Assembly (NCBI GenBank): GCA_902806575.1
Contig: CADCXD010000004.1
Coordinates: 1,488,001 to 1,552,000 of the forward strand
DNA length: 64,000 bases
From: Jackrogersella multiformis
Taxonomy: Eukaryota; Ascomycota; Sordariomycetes; Xylariales; Hypoxylaceae
Direction of reading: 5' to 3'
The stretch's first letter is position 1. Each line of letters begins with the position of its first letter. The translations under genes were made by a program, and so were the position numbers. Under the pieces are notes generated by a model. That model made no database searches and was not told where the DNA came from. It worked only from the letters and a program-made list of their open reading frames with translations. Of the stretch, positions 37,567 to 53,800 are shown in pieces.

Positions 37567-39031
37567 TCATGAGGAGACTCCGAACTTGCCAGCTGCGCTG
37601 GAAAGGTACTGTGACGGGTCATAGTCAGGGGCGTAAGTGGGGGCCAAGCCACCGAAGAGGATAAACACGAACAGTACGGCGGCGGCAACAACGATCACCT
37701 TGCGAAGAGCAGGGCGGGTTGCACCAAACTCAGCCCATTGTCGGCCAGCCTCGCCAGCGTATCCTCGAAGAGCGTCCAATCCAAGCTTGTAGTAGACCAT
37801 ACCACCCAGAGCGATGGTGTAGCCGAAAGCCTGGAGACCCGAGACTGGAGTGCCCCAGATAAGCATGGAGGCGACGACCAGCATGACATCCTTGAGGACA
37901 CCGCAGAGGGTCATGATGACAGCCGAAGTCCTGCCAATCTATACATTAATTAGTATATATTTTAAATATCGTGATTGCATGCTTCTAGACTTACCAGGAA
38001 GACGACCGAGACGTTAAGCAGGAAAGCGCAAAGGCCATTCAGGAAGAAGGTGAATAGACCAACGTGGTACACCTCAGCCATCGAAACCTTAGGGACTTCC
38101 CAGGCAAGCGCAACAACACCGTTCATTACAGCGCAGATGGGGGCAAAGTAGTACAAGGAGACGAGAGGGTCCATCTTGTACTCGGCAGAGCTGAGCAGAG
38201 CCTGAACCAGGTTGAGACGAATGGCCTCGAACATAAGACCACCAAGCTGGTAGAAGAAGCCGATCCAGACGAACTTGATCTCACCGAAGGAGGCGATCAT
38301 GACACCAACGACAATGGCCGAGACGTTCATGAGCTGCTTCATGTTGGGAGGGGCAAGGCCCATCGCCCAGCTCGAAAGGAGGACGGCAACCGGGGTAGTA
38401 GCCTGTTGGATTCCATCGTTAGCGACAAGCTGGTTTCACATTCTTGGGTACTGAATAATCGTTACCTTGATCATCTGGATGAAAGCGACACTGAGGTACA
38501 GGTAGGTCAAGTTACCGCAGATCAAACTCAAGCTGAAAAAGATACCGATGGGAACGATGGCACGAAGATAGACGCGTCCAGTCATCTTGACGGACTTGCG
38601 ACCGTCAAGTAGGCTAGTGTAACGCGCCATCAACTGAGTGGCAATAGTCGCGAACGTCAAGTGGTAGGTGGTGAGGATTACGGGGTAACCTAGAATACCA
38701 TTAGATCTCTCTTACAGTCAAGTCGTCGATCAATAAAGAGGTTTGCTTACGGAACTCGAGGGTGTCGAGAATCCACTTGTTGAAGAGAATGACAGAGGAC
38801 GACAGACTGATCCATACTCTGTAGCGATTGGGTGTCAGCTAGCTATCCTTCTGCATCTCGATTGTAATCGCAGTGATTTAGGGATTCGACGTACGCAACG
38901 TAGACAGCCGGGTGAATGGCCGCCTTGGGAGGCTGGGGCTTGTCAGCCTCAGGGTTGACGGTAGGGAGGATGGCGCCCTTGGGCTCAGGTCGAGGGACCT
39001 CGCCAGAGGTGCGAATCTTCTCGTCGGCCAT
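37567..39031 (-). CDS. TPT/DMT-family nucleotide-sugar transporter, candidate UDP-Galf transporter
   Basis: This is a ten-helix transporter of the triose-phosphate transporter (DUF250) branch, expected in the Golgi. Five exons on the minus strand (39031-38895, 38818-38751, 38689-38466, 38402-37995, 37938-37567) give 402 residues. The cytosolic N-tail is hydrophilic (SGEVPRPEPKGAILPT). Family blocks are FNKWILDTLEFRYPVILTTYH, GRVYLRAIVPIG, LSLICGNLTYLYLSVAFIQMIKATTPV, ASFGEIKFVWIGF and the ending MTLCGVLKDVMLVVASM. The next gene to the right, with nothing between, is UDP-galactopyranose mutase in divergent orientation. In Aspergillus the mutase (glfA/ugmA) and the UDP-Galf transporter (glfB/ugtA) are neighbours, so this gene may be that transporter. 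The family is certain; the substrate is inferred from context only. Confidence 0.85.
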
Positions 39032-42000
39032 TGTTGTTGTGTTAATTATTGGTATTGAAAAGTGTGAATATGGTCGCAGATGCGATGTAGTTGGAAAAGG
39101 GGGTTGTAGAGAAAGATAAAGGTCAAGATGACACGACTAGAATGAGCGACTAAGGCCAAGCCTGCTGAGACCAATTAAAGGTTAAGGTGGTTCAAGGTAA
39201 AAGTAGTTAAGGAGTTAAGGTAGACGATTTTGGGGGGGGTGGCGTTTATTGGGGAATCAACCTTGGAAGTTCAAAGACTGCGGCGTAACTGTAGAAAGTG
39301 AACTTTTATTCTCTCTTCCGTGAGCTTCAATTCAAAAAAGAAGGCTGGTTGTTGAGGACGAGAGAAGGTCGTCGACGACTTGAGCACGGTAGTTGACGAG
39401 AGGAAGAAAAAAAGAAGGACGTAAAAAAGAGAGAGATGAAAGAAAGAGACTGGTACGGCTAATAAATTTTTATTTTAGATACCTAGGTAGGTGCATCACA
39501 ACGCGACAAGGCCTACCCAGACCATATGTACATAGTACGTACCTAAAGAACCTGGAACATAAATATACCCAGGTATCTAGGTATCTAGGTATCTAGGTAT
39601 CTAGGTACCCATGCACACCTTGCAATTTTGGGAGATACAAGGAGCTTATCCCGCACACAATTTTAGCCCCAAAGCTCGCCCCAATTGAATGAGCCCTTTC
39701 CAACACGGTCACATCATATCAGTGCGTGCCATACGCTGCAAGCACTACCTGGTTCCATTATTCAGTTATCACTTTCTACCTAGATAGACCCTCTACCTAG
39801 GTACACCAGGTACTGGTACTTGCCATCCTATCTCACATAAACCCCCACTAACCCACCCAACCCACCAAACCCATTAGCACACGAACCCACTAGCTAACCT
39901 ACTAAGCCCATTCCCTGGAATTCCTACACCCAGGGGAATCATGGGAGTCAGGGGCTAATAATTGCGTAGTACTACCCTAATAGGAAAAGTGTGAGATTAT
40001 ACCTACCTCTTACAAGGTACATAAAACTTGAAATCGGAAGCCGCTGATGTCGTTCTAAGAGGCTCTCATTTCGTTATGGGCCATCCTAGCAGCCTACCTA
40101 GGTACCTAGGTACTATGTAGATAGCATCCATCCCTTTTCCCCCATCCCCACGGCCAGCAACAGGGAACTGGGATCGCGATTCTGTTACTACCTACAGTCT
40201 TACCTGTAGGTATTCCAGTACGCAAGTATTGTGCGTGTAAGTATGTATCAATGTTGCGGGTTTATATTAAGAGTTTGTTTCAAGATAAACACTTAAAGGG
40301 GGTTCTCACAACCTTAGCGGCAAGAGACGCATACCAACATCTTCGTCCGAATAACAAATAACATTCCTCATGCTCGTGGAATTCGTAAGTCAAGTCTAAC
40401 AAAGGTATGCGAGATTCGGTTTAGGCTTTCTACATGCTTCATATTCCTGTCTTGCGATTGGTCAGCTCTAATCTCGTATACGTATACCTGAATAGCATAG
40501 CAACCTAGGTAGCTGAGCATACACTACATACACATACATTAGTAGCATAGCACAAGAGATCCAAGGTGGACGGGATGTGGGATGTTTGCCGTCGAGACCA
40601 ACGGGAAAATAAAACATCTACCACCTTGTTTCATCTTCTGTCCGTCATATCTGGAGATGCTAGAGCCTAGAGGCAAGAGCCGAGAGATCGAGCCAAGCCT
40701 AATCGACGATTGCGTTCCGTTCCATTCTATTCCCGCTGTGACGTAGGCAATCGTGAAGATAGTGTAAATAGAAAGAAAAAAACCTCCGAGTTCCAACGTT
40801 CCTCTTGGACGGGGCCAGCCCTGACTACACTAGGAACCTAGGTAGGCTATTAAAAGACCATCGTGAGCATGAGGCTCCGCGGGGTGCTAGTCTACCCGGC
40901 TAACCCCCTTACCTGTTGAAGGTTCACTCGTATGAGACGTCATCAAATCGCCTCGGCCCAAAATACGAGATGTAAAGCAGGATATAGATAGACTTCCGGG
41001 GCCACGTATTACGCGCTGTCGCCCTCAGCGAACACCTTCAACACCTACACTACACTAGGTATGCACATACATACATGTATCCTAAGGTTTCCATCTTTAC
41101 GACCCACGCCGGTCGCATCTGCGTGCCCAGTTACATGGACTCTTTGGTAACTTGTTCGTTGTAACATCTTCCTAATACTTACCTCAGCAGCATCCAAAAT
41201 ACATCCCAATCGAATGGTTGCCCAGGTGCCCATCTTGCAGATGCCTCCTAGATGAACCTACAGCGCGGCATCTTCCCCCACTACCTAGTATCCTAAGTAC
41301 GATACTTGACCATTTTTATACCTAGAAAGGTAAAATAAGGCTTTATTGGCGCGTCAGCTGCATTGTCAGCTCTCTTCGCGGTTAACTGATTAGGCCCGTG
41401 CCATACGTTAGTAGCCGAATGTTGGTAGCCACGTGCAGTAAGAGGCTTGTCTGACTTAGATGGCGTGTAATCGTTATGTGCAGTCGTCAATAGTGCATGT
41501 AAACGGCAAGCCATCGTCTAAGCAAAGCATCCCATCCATTCAACCCTTGTAGTAGGACCATGCAAGATGATATTATAATACACGAGTATTGTTCTTAGCT
41601 GACCTTATATGTAAATTAGCTGTATACATATATTGAATAAATCTACATTTTTCCAATTCCATTAGGTATATGCTACCTTAGACATATTATTCAGCCATTA
41701 TCTCATCGCTATGGCTATGGCTAACTTCCTGTCATCAAAGTGTAAACTGAAAACAAATAACCCCTTATTTTGGCGTAAGATATACCCACTATAGTTTGAT
41801 ATTTATAGTAGCCACCTAATAGTGCTAAGTACTAAGTAGTTGGTAAGTAGGTACTACCTACCAGTAAGCCATCGGCTGCTCGAACAATAAGATTTATATT
41901 GGTAATAAATGGTACATGACTGTTATTAATTAGAACTTTTTTTATTTTTTATTTTTATCTAGGTGCGTATAAGAACCGGCTAGAAGCTAGCATTTTAGTT

Positions 42001-44313
42001 CCAACACATAAATCTACTTAAAAAGGGACAATATTCTGAACTTCGTCTTAACGGAACTGAAAACTCGGTATTTCCCACTTGGGAGCTTTCTTTTTAAGCC
42101 GCCAGATGGCCCCGTGGGCTAAAAACATCAACTTGAGACAGCAGCTTTGGTAACTTTGGCAACTTTGCAAATCTTCACTGTCGATCCCGCGGAGCTAACC
42201 GGTCCTGAGGCTCCAACTAGAAGTCAAGTTTGAGGAGGCCAGGAGGGATACCGTCTTACCGACCCAATTCGGTAGTATTGTGAGCGGAAAACAAGATCGA
42301 CGAGGTGTATGTACAAGTACATGGGAGCAGAAATAGCCATCGACCTGGGTATGGACGGGACACGACCTTATCGAAATTAAACGATCTTCAAGACCTAATT
42401 TGGTTGTCAAATGCAACACGTTAATCGCAGAGCGATCCTATGTAGAAGTGGATAGTGGGAGTAGTATGAAAAACTAAAGTAGGGGTAGGAAGCGATGTGC
42501 GCACCAGAAGAATACTTCTCCGATATTACCTAGGGAGTTATCTTATTAGAGGCAGATTCAACACCAACTCAGCTGCCGGGATTCTAGAGCTGGTGTAGAT
42601 AATATTCTCATCAGCGTTGCCACCACTTGACTCGCGCAGGGCCAAGCCACAGTTTCTACCCTAAACAAATTGCTTTGATATGGGTTTATACGTTTCGACT
42701 TGTTGCTCCAAATGCCAAATGGGAACAGCTTGCGAAGCTTTTCACTTAGTCACTGCCTAGGTAGCCTTGCTTCGCATACACATAATGGCTTAGTCAAATG
42801 ATACCCAGAGTCGGCAGGTCGAAGAAAAGGCATAACTCTTATGTTACGTACGCATCCCTCCTTGGGTACCTGTTATCTATTTTCAGATCTGAAGCGTCGT
42901 GCTCGACAATTTACATACATAGTAATAGTGCTCACTGGAGGGCAACGTGTGCAAGGGACGGGTATGAGGTTCATCTTAATTATGAAATTACGAACAGGGG
43001 TTTCCTGGTGGTAAATCAACCCTCTCTTCTTATGCTCTTGATTGCAGTGATTACAATGATTAATGATTGCAGTCACACACCGAATTTGCTCCTATCAGAA
43101 ACTGAACACCTTTCACATGCGGACAGCTAATGTCGGTTATGTATCTTACACACAGTATGTCAAGGTTGAATAAAATAACAATGAACAACGAATGATCGTC
43201 ATGATCACATCTTCCCCTATTAAGGAAGTTAGGGCAGAGATTCCTAAGAACTTCTCAAGTTTACCCCTGACTTGACGATGTTTAATGGCTTTCCTAAGGA
43301 GGGGGGAAACTAGCGGTAACTAGGCTACGTTTACTATTCGTTCTATTCGGGCGAATCATGATAAACTTAAGAGGCTACGTCGAGCACTAAACATTCCAAG
43401 GTGTCTAACGGAAACTTGTTGACTTTGGTCCCTGCAGCCGCCTGAAATCAAAGCGACCTCGACTTCGGCAGGGGAGGGGAGGGGGATATGATTGATCTGG
43501 AAGAACTTAATCTTCAATCCTAATTTAGCAACGCCGTTTTACCTACATAGTAATACTTGACTGCTTGAGTCTCGATTGCTCGAATATATAATTGCCATGT
43601 TCCATGCATACCCATCTAGGTAAGTATATTAGTTCACGTGTTTTTGTTGCCTCGACAGTTTGGAGTGGTAAATGTTTTTATTTGATACTAGGTACTCCCT
43701 CTGCCCTTCAATATTAAGTAGGTAGGTAGGTACCTAGGCTAAGGTACCCTAGGTAGGTAACGATGGTGCGATGGTAATTTATGTAGGTACTTTTCATGCT
43801 TACCTACCTAGTATCTACTTACATGAATATGCTAGTAGAATATGCAGCGTCTTGACCGTATCTGGTATCAGGCCGTATCTAATTGGACGGATGAACATTG
43901 AAATGTTGCCAAGTTGCATGACGGAGAGACAGGGGGGTATATGAGAAGTGGGTCGATGCACACACCTATCCTGCTACACCCAGTTTAGTGTTGTACTAAT
44001 GGTAACTAAACTAATTCCACAATTTTACTTTAGTACCCCTCCAAAATATTATAGAAAACAACACACTGCTCATTTCCTGCTCGTTCTGAGACTGGACTTT
44101 TCCCAAGACTTCTCGTCTGCCACTCACGAACTTCTTTCGCGTTAAATTATAGAATTAGACAGACTTTATCCTGCAGCGTTCGTTGACTTGGATAGTCTAT
44201 CCGTTCTTTTTCGTCTTTCCAAGATCTTTCTGCCTTTAGATCTTCTGTTGACCTGGACATTTCCCCCACCTTGATATTCGAAACTATCCTAGAAAAACCC
44301 CATCCAAGACAAG
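39032..44313. other. 5.3-kb divergent spacer between transporter and UGM, no gene seen
   Basis: This long spacer separates two divergent genes. It is AT-rich and contains many TACCTAGGTA words (exact copies at 40095-40104 and overlapping at 40103-40112; related ones near 42760 and 43720-43760) and an 8-bp tandem repeat at 39571. Short frames at 40539-40796, 41293-41514 and 42798-43130 have no motif and lie in low-complexity surroundings. I cannot exclude a small unrecognised gene or a noncoding transcript. Confidence 0.5.
39571..39608 (+). repeat. Tandem 8-bp AGGTATCT repeat
   Basis: Four perfect AGGTATCT units (39571, 39579, 39587, 39595) are followed by a degenerate AGGTACCC. The unit is a one-base variant of the TAGGTACC word that is scattered through the spacers, which suggests local expansion of that motif. 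Confidence 0.85.
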
Positions 44314-46186
<1,873 letters not shown>

Positions 46187-47880
46187 ATGCCCGGCTCAAC
46201 TACGAGTAGCCTTGAAGGCATACGCACTTCATTGATTTCATGGTGCCCAGGGGGGTTCTAAAAAGGAACTAAAGGGCTTTTAAGAGTTATATTAGGCATA
46301 TAACTGTTCATGTTTGATGAGTGCGATGGAAATGAAACGAGGCTGATTGTGACGCAATCGTGTGATGACGAGATAACATTAGAAACCAATGTTTCTCCGC
46401 GTTAAAGGTCCTAATGAATAGAAATAGATATATGAACTCCGTCCTTTTGGATAACCTATAGAACGTGAGGTGTGCCTATGTTGTCTGTTGTCAAGTTTAA
46501 ACGTTGAAAATCTTCCTACGAGGAAGCTAGCTGCCCGAGTACCTAAAACCGAAAAGAGGTGCACATAATGTCGTCAGCCTTGCGATTATCGAAATATTGT
46601 ATGCATGTGGTTCATCGAGGAATTATAGAAGTAGCTAGAGTATCTACTTAGCGTGGTAGGTGATAGGTTCTATACCTATCGGGATCACATAATTTACATA
46701 CATCAAATTAATATTTTGCCTCTTGGAAAACTTTGCCGCAGATGGGATCACATCCATCATCCCTGGAGCATCTATTGGCCTATAACACTACCCTACGTGC
46801 TAACTGTTGGATGTTGTCAAATGCAAAGTTGTAGACGATCTTTTTAAAGTATGCCACTTGTATCGACTAGATAATCTTAGCGGGGCTGGCTATCAATTAT
46901 CAAGGATATCCTACCTAGGTACCTTTATGCTGTCCTGTACCTCTCTTAGTAGGTGCCTTATGTAAGGTTATGGCTATGATTGATTTACCTAAGCTGCTAT
47001 GTACAGATTTATGCCATCCATATGGTTACGGTTGATCTAAATTACCAAGGTATAATTTTAAGCTACCTACCTAGGTAGTATGGAGATCTATTAGAAGTGC
47101 GGACCTAGGTAGCTGCAAATGTTCGTCACACCCCACGGCTCAGAGCTCCCGCACTTTCCAACGACGTAGTATGTAAGTGGTAACTGGGGTGGCTTCGCAA
47201 ATGTGGCAAAAGTCTTCCGATATCTCAGCGACTACGTTGGGTGCAAATTTGCTAGCGAGTAAAAGAGGGGAAACCCAGTCCTATATGTAACTCCCGTTAG
47301 CACGATACTTATGGGGGGGGCAATCGCGATAGAAAACGGTTAAGAAAGCAAACCTTGGAAGCTACCTAGGACCTTATTAGGTACCTGTATAAACGTCGCT
47401 CTTCTACTTGTATGGGATTGTGTGTCTCTCTCTCTCTCCTCTCTTTGTATTAGTTTACCAATCGAGTTTTCGAGTTTTTTTCCTGTACAACAAACACGCT
47501 GGCCATTAACAATATTTACCTAGACTATGGAACTGGATTTTTAATGTACAGTAGAGCAAACTGGCCGCCCGAATGCTAGCAGTTTCAGCAGTTCCCAAGA
47601 CCTTGAAAGCGACAAGCACCAAATTCCTGCAGCAAGAATCCACAGCCCCGTAGAAGAAGACTCTTAATAATACTAGTGCACCTGAATTCCTGGACAACCC
47701 AAACAGAAAGTTGCGGGCGAAGATCGACAGCTCAGATAGAAAGAGAGATTTTCGATTTTCGATTCTCGATTTTGAAGGTGACCAGGCAAGCCATGTGTGC
47801 CGCGACGGTGGCATTACCCTTGTTCTCTACCCTCTAAACGATAGTGTGGTTGTCCTACCTATGTATGTCGAGATATCGTT
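46187..47880. other. Spacer between UGM and the histidine kinase gene
   Basis: This 1.7-kb stretch contains the UGM 3' flank and the kinase upstream region. A TACCTAGGTA lies at 47068-47077, related words near 46910-46920 and 47100, and a CT run at 47423-47443. The last 380 bases are probably the leader of the kinase mRNA. No separate gene is seen. Confidence 0.5.
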
Positions 47881-50800
47881 ATGGATGGGTCCGTCGCCAT
47901 GCCGGACGACCAGCTCGAACTCCCAGCCCGGATCTTTGAAAGGCTCCGGCAACTAGGTGGTTTTACTTGGGATGAATCTCGAAGGCCATTCCATTCGAGC
48001 TATGACAACTGGTATTCTCTTTCCCGAATACGATGAACTTCCCAGAATACGTAATGCGTGTCTAACGTGCATTATCTTTGTCTAGGCACATCTATGGCAC
48101 AAGATTCGTATCGCCATATTCAACTACTACCACTACAACACCCTTGCAGAACCTAGGTAGTCCGCTGGGATTCGCCAAATTAGCCACGAATCGCCCATCG
48201 CCTGGAGACGTCGTCCACGTTGCTGGTTTTACCTCTCAGAGCGAAGGGAGTAGCGAACGTTCGTCGACTTCTCCGCCCGCCTTCTCCAGCTTAGCTACCG
48301 ATCTTTCCAACGTCGAGGAGCAGCAGATAGTCGCACGAGTGTCTTACCATGTCCTTCGCGAGGAGAGAACATTTCACATAGCGAAGAACCTGATCGCTAC
48401 CGCCGATCCGGAAGGGATACACAATGTGAAGCCGATCGACCTCGTCCGTCTGAGCCCGCAGCCGGGCGATCGTGCGGCTATAATCGTAGCGATATATGAG
48501 CACGCTGGGGAGAATTACCTCTCCAAGGCCTTAGATCTGGGGCCGGCGTTCTACTACGCAAGAAGAATCGATGACCGATTCGAATCCTATCGCAAGGCCG
48601 ACTTCATCCTGGAGCCCCCCATCAGTCTGATGTATTTTCTCGACTTTGCAATTGGTGCGACCCAGTGCTTAGAGATATTGCACCACGGCCACGGTATGGT
48701 TCATGGAGAAATAAGAGCAGATGCATTTCACTTCAATATCGAAACAAATAAGGTGAAGCTAATTTCGTTTGGCTCGGGGGTAAGGTCGTTCGAACACGGA
48801 CTCACCAGCACGGGATGGTCGACACTTTCCAAAGAGCTTGGGGCGAAGAACAAATTGGTCTACATCAGTCCTGAGCAGACCGGCCGCATGCCAGCAGAGC
48901 CTGATACGAGGACTGACATTTACTCTTTGGGTGTCTTGTTCTGGATGCTTCTAACTCAGCAGCCTGTCTTCACGGGGGCCACGCCATTAGATATCGTCCA
49001 GTGTGTGCTAAGCCGCCGTATTCCACTGGTGTCTAATATTCGGACGGATGTGCCTGATGTACTGGGTCGCATTATTCAAAAATGTACATCCAAGAATATC
49101 TCTGACCGCTATCACTCGGCTAGTGGCCTACGCCATGACTTACAGATGGTCCAGAAGTTACTGGGAAACGGTGACTGGATGGCCCTGAAGGAGTGGCACA
49201 TAGCTTCAAATGATATCTCATCATTCTTCATGCTGCCTACGGCCATGGTTGGACGCCAAAAAGAGCATGCTGAACTAGTGAAAGTCATCGAGAGGGTCGC
49301 AAGGGGTCACGCTATTGCGAGCCTTGGGTCTGCCAATCGATTTTCAGATGGCTCAGCCTTATCAACAGAGCTTGCCGACACCGCCGATGTTTCGAGCGAA
49401 GGTGCGAGTTCTGTCGAAGGAGGACTCCGACGAAGCGGCTCCTTCACCCAGACAAACTATTCGGATCCGAAACAAGCCAGAAGCATCATTCACTCTTCAA
49501 TCAATGGGGCAGACACGCCAACTATTTCTGGCGACACCATCTCTTCGAACCAGTCGGCTTCCAGATTAGCCAAATCTTGGGATAGACATCAATCTGTCTC
49601 TTTCGAACCTAAAACCGTCCTCGATACCCTTGGTGAACGACAGTCTTCTTCACGCCATAGCGGCACAGAGTCTTCCAGCCTTTCGAGGCAACTGGGATCG
49701 GCCAAGTTTCGAAGACGAGGTCAATGTGAAGTCGTTACTATAGAGGGTGCAGGAGGTCTAGGGAAGAGTTTTCTTGTTCAACAAGTATTAGCTGATGCTA
49801 GACGAAGAGGGTATTGCGCAACAGCGAAATTCGATACAGCCAGGAGGACTGCATTTGGACCATTGCTGAAACTCGTGTCTTCCCTATTCAAGCAAGTATG
49901 GGGCGAAAGCAATACGGATACGCTTCTCCACCAGGCCTTGAAAGATTATGTTCGCCCAATATGGCCGATGCTTCACAATTTACTCGGACTCCCCGAGTTT
50001 CTCTTGGGTTCGCAAGAACCTTCGGTTCTATCTCCCACGTCACAACCCTCGACTAACGGTCGAATCAACAGAATTCCAATGAGTAGACGAAGCTCATCCC
50101 CTGTGAGCTCCCCAGGGAAGTCGGGAAGGCCACGTCCTCATAGTCCACGCGTAACGTCGCAGAGCTCGCAAGATTTCTTACGTGGTGGGTCTACAAAATC
50201 GATTCGCTTGATGAACACGTTCTTAGATTTACTAAGAATATTTACATCACACCACTTCGTCTGCTTGTGTCTTGACGATCTCCAGTTCGCCGATGACGAA
50301 TCTCTGGAGTTGATCACTCAAGTAATTTTGGCTCGGCTCAAGATGGTACTGATTATAACTTACCGGCCCGAAGAGTTATCCCCTGAAAAGGTCCAAAAGA
50401 TTATCCAGCCACCCGAGACTGAAGGTAATATATTCCCGCTCTTCTACCTGTCCAAATGATTGAAGCTAAGCCGTATTAGCAGAACACCCTAGATCTAATG
50501 GCCCAAGGATTACCAGGGTCACCTTATCACCTCTAACTGAATCTGAGATCCTGCAGTATGTGGCATCGACATTATGTCGGCCACTGGAAGACGTTGCTAC
50601 CTTAGCCGTCGTAATTCAATCGAAAACCGCTGGCAATCCTTTCTACATGAGAGAGATGTTAAATGCTTGCTACCGAAAAAGATGTATTTGGTACGACTAT
50701 AAAGAAAATAGGTGGCTCTTTGACGTCGACTGGCTTTTTGAACAGTTCAAAGGTGAGGATAATTATGATGTCTTGAATAATGATTTCATCACTCGCCGAC

Positions 50801-53800
50801 TGAGCGAGCTTCTACCGGCATCACGAGCTATCCTGGCATGGGCAGCTCTATTAGGAAATACCTTCTCGTTTGGCCTGATATGCCAGCTTCTAGGTGGCGA
50901 ATACGACCTTGTCGATGATGAGGACTACGGAATGAGTGAGATTCTCTACCATACCAAATATTCAAAACAAGAAGCGGTAGCGGGACTTCAAGCGGCAATC
51001 AGCGCTTGCATCATTGTTCAAGGTGAAACTGATGACAGATTCCGGTTTGCCCATGACAGATACGTTCAGGCGGCAGCATCCTTAAAGGAATGTAACACTC
51101 CTCAGATGCATTTTGCTATCGCGCAAACCTTGCTGAAACATCGCAAATCCGAAGTCAAAATAAGGGATAATGCTGCTTCACATATCACGGAGGCAGTTCA
51201 CATCATCAAGCGCCGAGTCCATATTCGTCAGCCATATCGGAGGCATCTGATGGAATGTGCGGCGTTTTCTGTAGAAAATGGCGCGAGACCGACGGCCGCC
51301 AAATATTATCACAGCGCTATACTGCTTCTGCAGCCGGACCCATGGACAGACGGAGTCGAAGATGTCGACTACGAGGAAACCCTCAAACTTCATTTGCGTG
51401 CAGCAGAATGCTATATCTATATGGGAAACAATGCGGCAGCCCACACTCTTGCGGATACCATTCTCAGCAGCGCCAAAAACGCCGAGGACAAAGCCCCTGC
51501 CTGGCTTCTTCTAGCCCGAGTTCAATCTCAGAATGGAAACGCAGAATCCGCGCTTACTATACTAAAAGAGAGTCTCTTTCAGCTCAAGGTTGACATCGAT
51601 GCGGAACCGACTTTTGAGAAATGTGATGCGCTCTTCATGGACTTGGCCGCAAAGATCAAAAGCATGGATCGAGCAGAGATATTAAACCCCCCTAGCGTCG
51701 TCGACTCTCACCAAGTGACTATTGGAGCCATTCTCGCAGACGCTATCAGTGCCGCCTGGTGGAGTGACAATCTAGACTTCTACAACCTTTCACTTGCACA
51801 TGTTTTCCTCGTTCTAAAGCAAAAGAATTTCCCTCATTCGAGTACTGCCTTTCTTTATGTCGCCATGATTGCCTTGTCCCGGTTTAACATGGTCGAATTT
51901 GCTGCCGAGCTCGGCAACCAGTGCCTGGAAATGCTCGAACGGACCCGAGATACCTTCTCCTCGGCTCGTGGCTACATGGTATATGCCAGTTTCGTCAGCC
52001 ATATCCAGGTTCCTATCAGTGTTTCTCTAAATCACGCGGAACACTCTGTCGAGTTTGCGTCTGGCGCTGGTGACCGGATATCCGTTATTCTAAGCTTCGG
52101 ACTTTCGGCCCAGATGAGGTTTTTCGCGAGCGAGAATGTTGCTTATTTGGAGTCGATCTGCCAGTACTGCTGTGAAGAAGTACCAGGCTGGCACCAAGAT
52201 ACGAGGGGTGGTACCTTTTTAATAGCAGTGAGGCAGACATGCCGCGCGCTCCAGGGCAAGACAGACCCAGCAACAGCAGACACGGTGATGACAGATGAAC
52301 AGCACAATTCGAGTGCCTACAAGACATGGCTTACTATACAGACGCGGAACGGAGGTCGGTCTATTCTGATCTACGAGACGATGGAAATCATCGTATTATA
52401 CTTGTATGGTCATCATAAGGAAGCTTGCGGGATGGGGAGAAGATGTCTCGACAAGTTAGATCTAATTTGGTCAGCTCGAAATGGTCGAGCGGTCATAGTC
52501 TTTTATGGCCTCGCTCTTGCGGGCCTCATGCAGCGCAAGCTTAACGACCCGCGAACAGCTTCTGACGACTTGAAGAACGAAGTCCAGGATACAATTATAA
52601 GGCTCGAGAGCTTAAATAAAAAGATCAAGGACTGGCAAGTTGTTTCCAATGCGAACTATCTTGCCTGGTCGAAATTGTTAGACGCTCAGATCGCGGAACT
52701 CCGCGAAGATCATGGCTCTGCTATACGACATTACGAAGCGGCATTAGATCATGCCTCGGAGTACAGCCTTCTCTTCGAGGAGGCCCTTGGAAATTTCTTG
52801 ATGGCAGGTTTCTTCGTCAGGCAGTCGGCAAGGCGATCGGCGACAGCGGCCTTAAGAGAGTCGATTGCACTTTGGCGACAACTAGGAGCCACCGGCATTG
52901 CGCTTCGCATCGAGGAGGATCACGCATTCCTCCTCCACAATCCTACTCGCCATTCGAGAACGGCTGAAGTTGCCGTACAGACCGATTTTGCTGGAGATTC
53001 CACATCGGTCGCATTCGCTCCAGACGGCGAAGACGTCTCACAGTCGGTGCAGCCTGATAACGTAGAAACGAAAGAAACCCGAATGGCTGCTTGGCGCGGC
53101 TCGACACAACCCGAAGCCGGCGCCGGCTTACCTGCTCTTGACATGATTGATCTTCACGCCATTCTACTTTCATCCCAGGTCATCTCATCCGTCTTGCAGG
53201 TTGACGTTCTACTGACGACAATGTGCGACGTTATTCTCCGAACCTGTGGCGGGTCCGCAACTGAAGCAGCCATCATTGTTCAAGACGAAGATGACGAGGA
53301 AGACAGTTGGTGTATTGCGGCCAGCGGGGATTCTGAAAGAGGTGCTACAGCTCATCTTCCTGGACAACCACTTATTGGCTCATCGCTAGTTGCCGAGAAC
53401 GTGGTTTTATACTGCGCTCGATTTCGCGAAGTTGTCTTCATCCCCGATCTCATCAGCGACGAAAGATTTGGAAACGTTAGCGATTCATGGTTGCAAAGCA
53501 ACCCGCTAAGCAAGGCCATAATCGCGATACCGATTTGCCATGGAGCAAAGCCACTCCTTGGAGTACTCTATTTGGAGGGTGAGCCGGGAAGTTTCACAGA
53601 TAGGAATGTTACTGTGCTGCAGTTGCTTGTAAATCAGATTGGCATCAGTTATTCTAACGCTCTTGCCATGAAGTCAATCGAGAAGGTGTCCTCGGAGAAC
53701 CTGGCGATGGTCCGGATACAGAGGCAGGCGGTTGCGAAAGCTCGGGATGCCGAGGCTAAGGCAAAGCACGCCGAAGCTGAAGCTAAACGTAATGTCAAGA

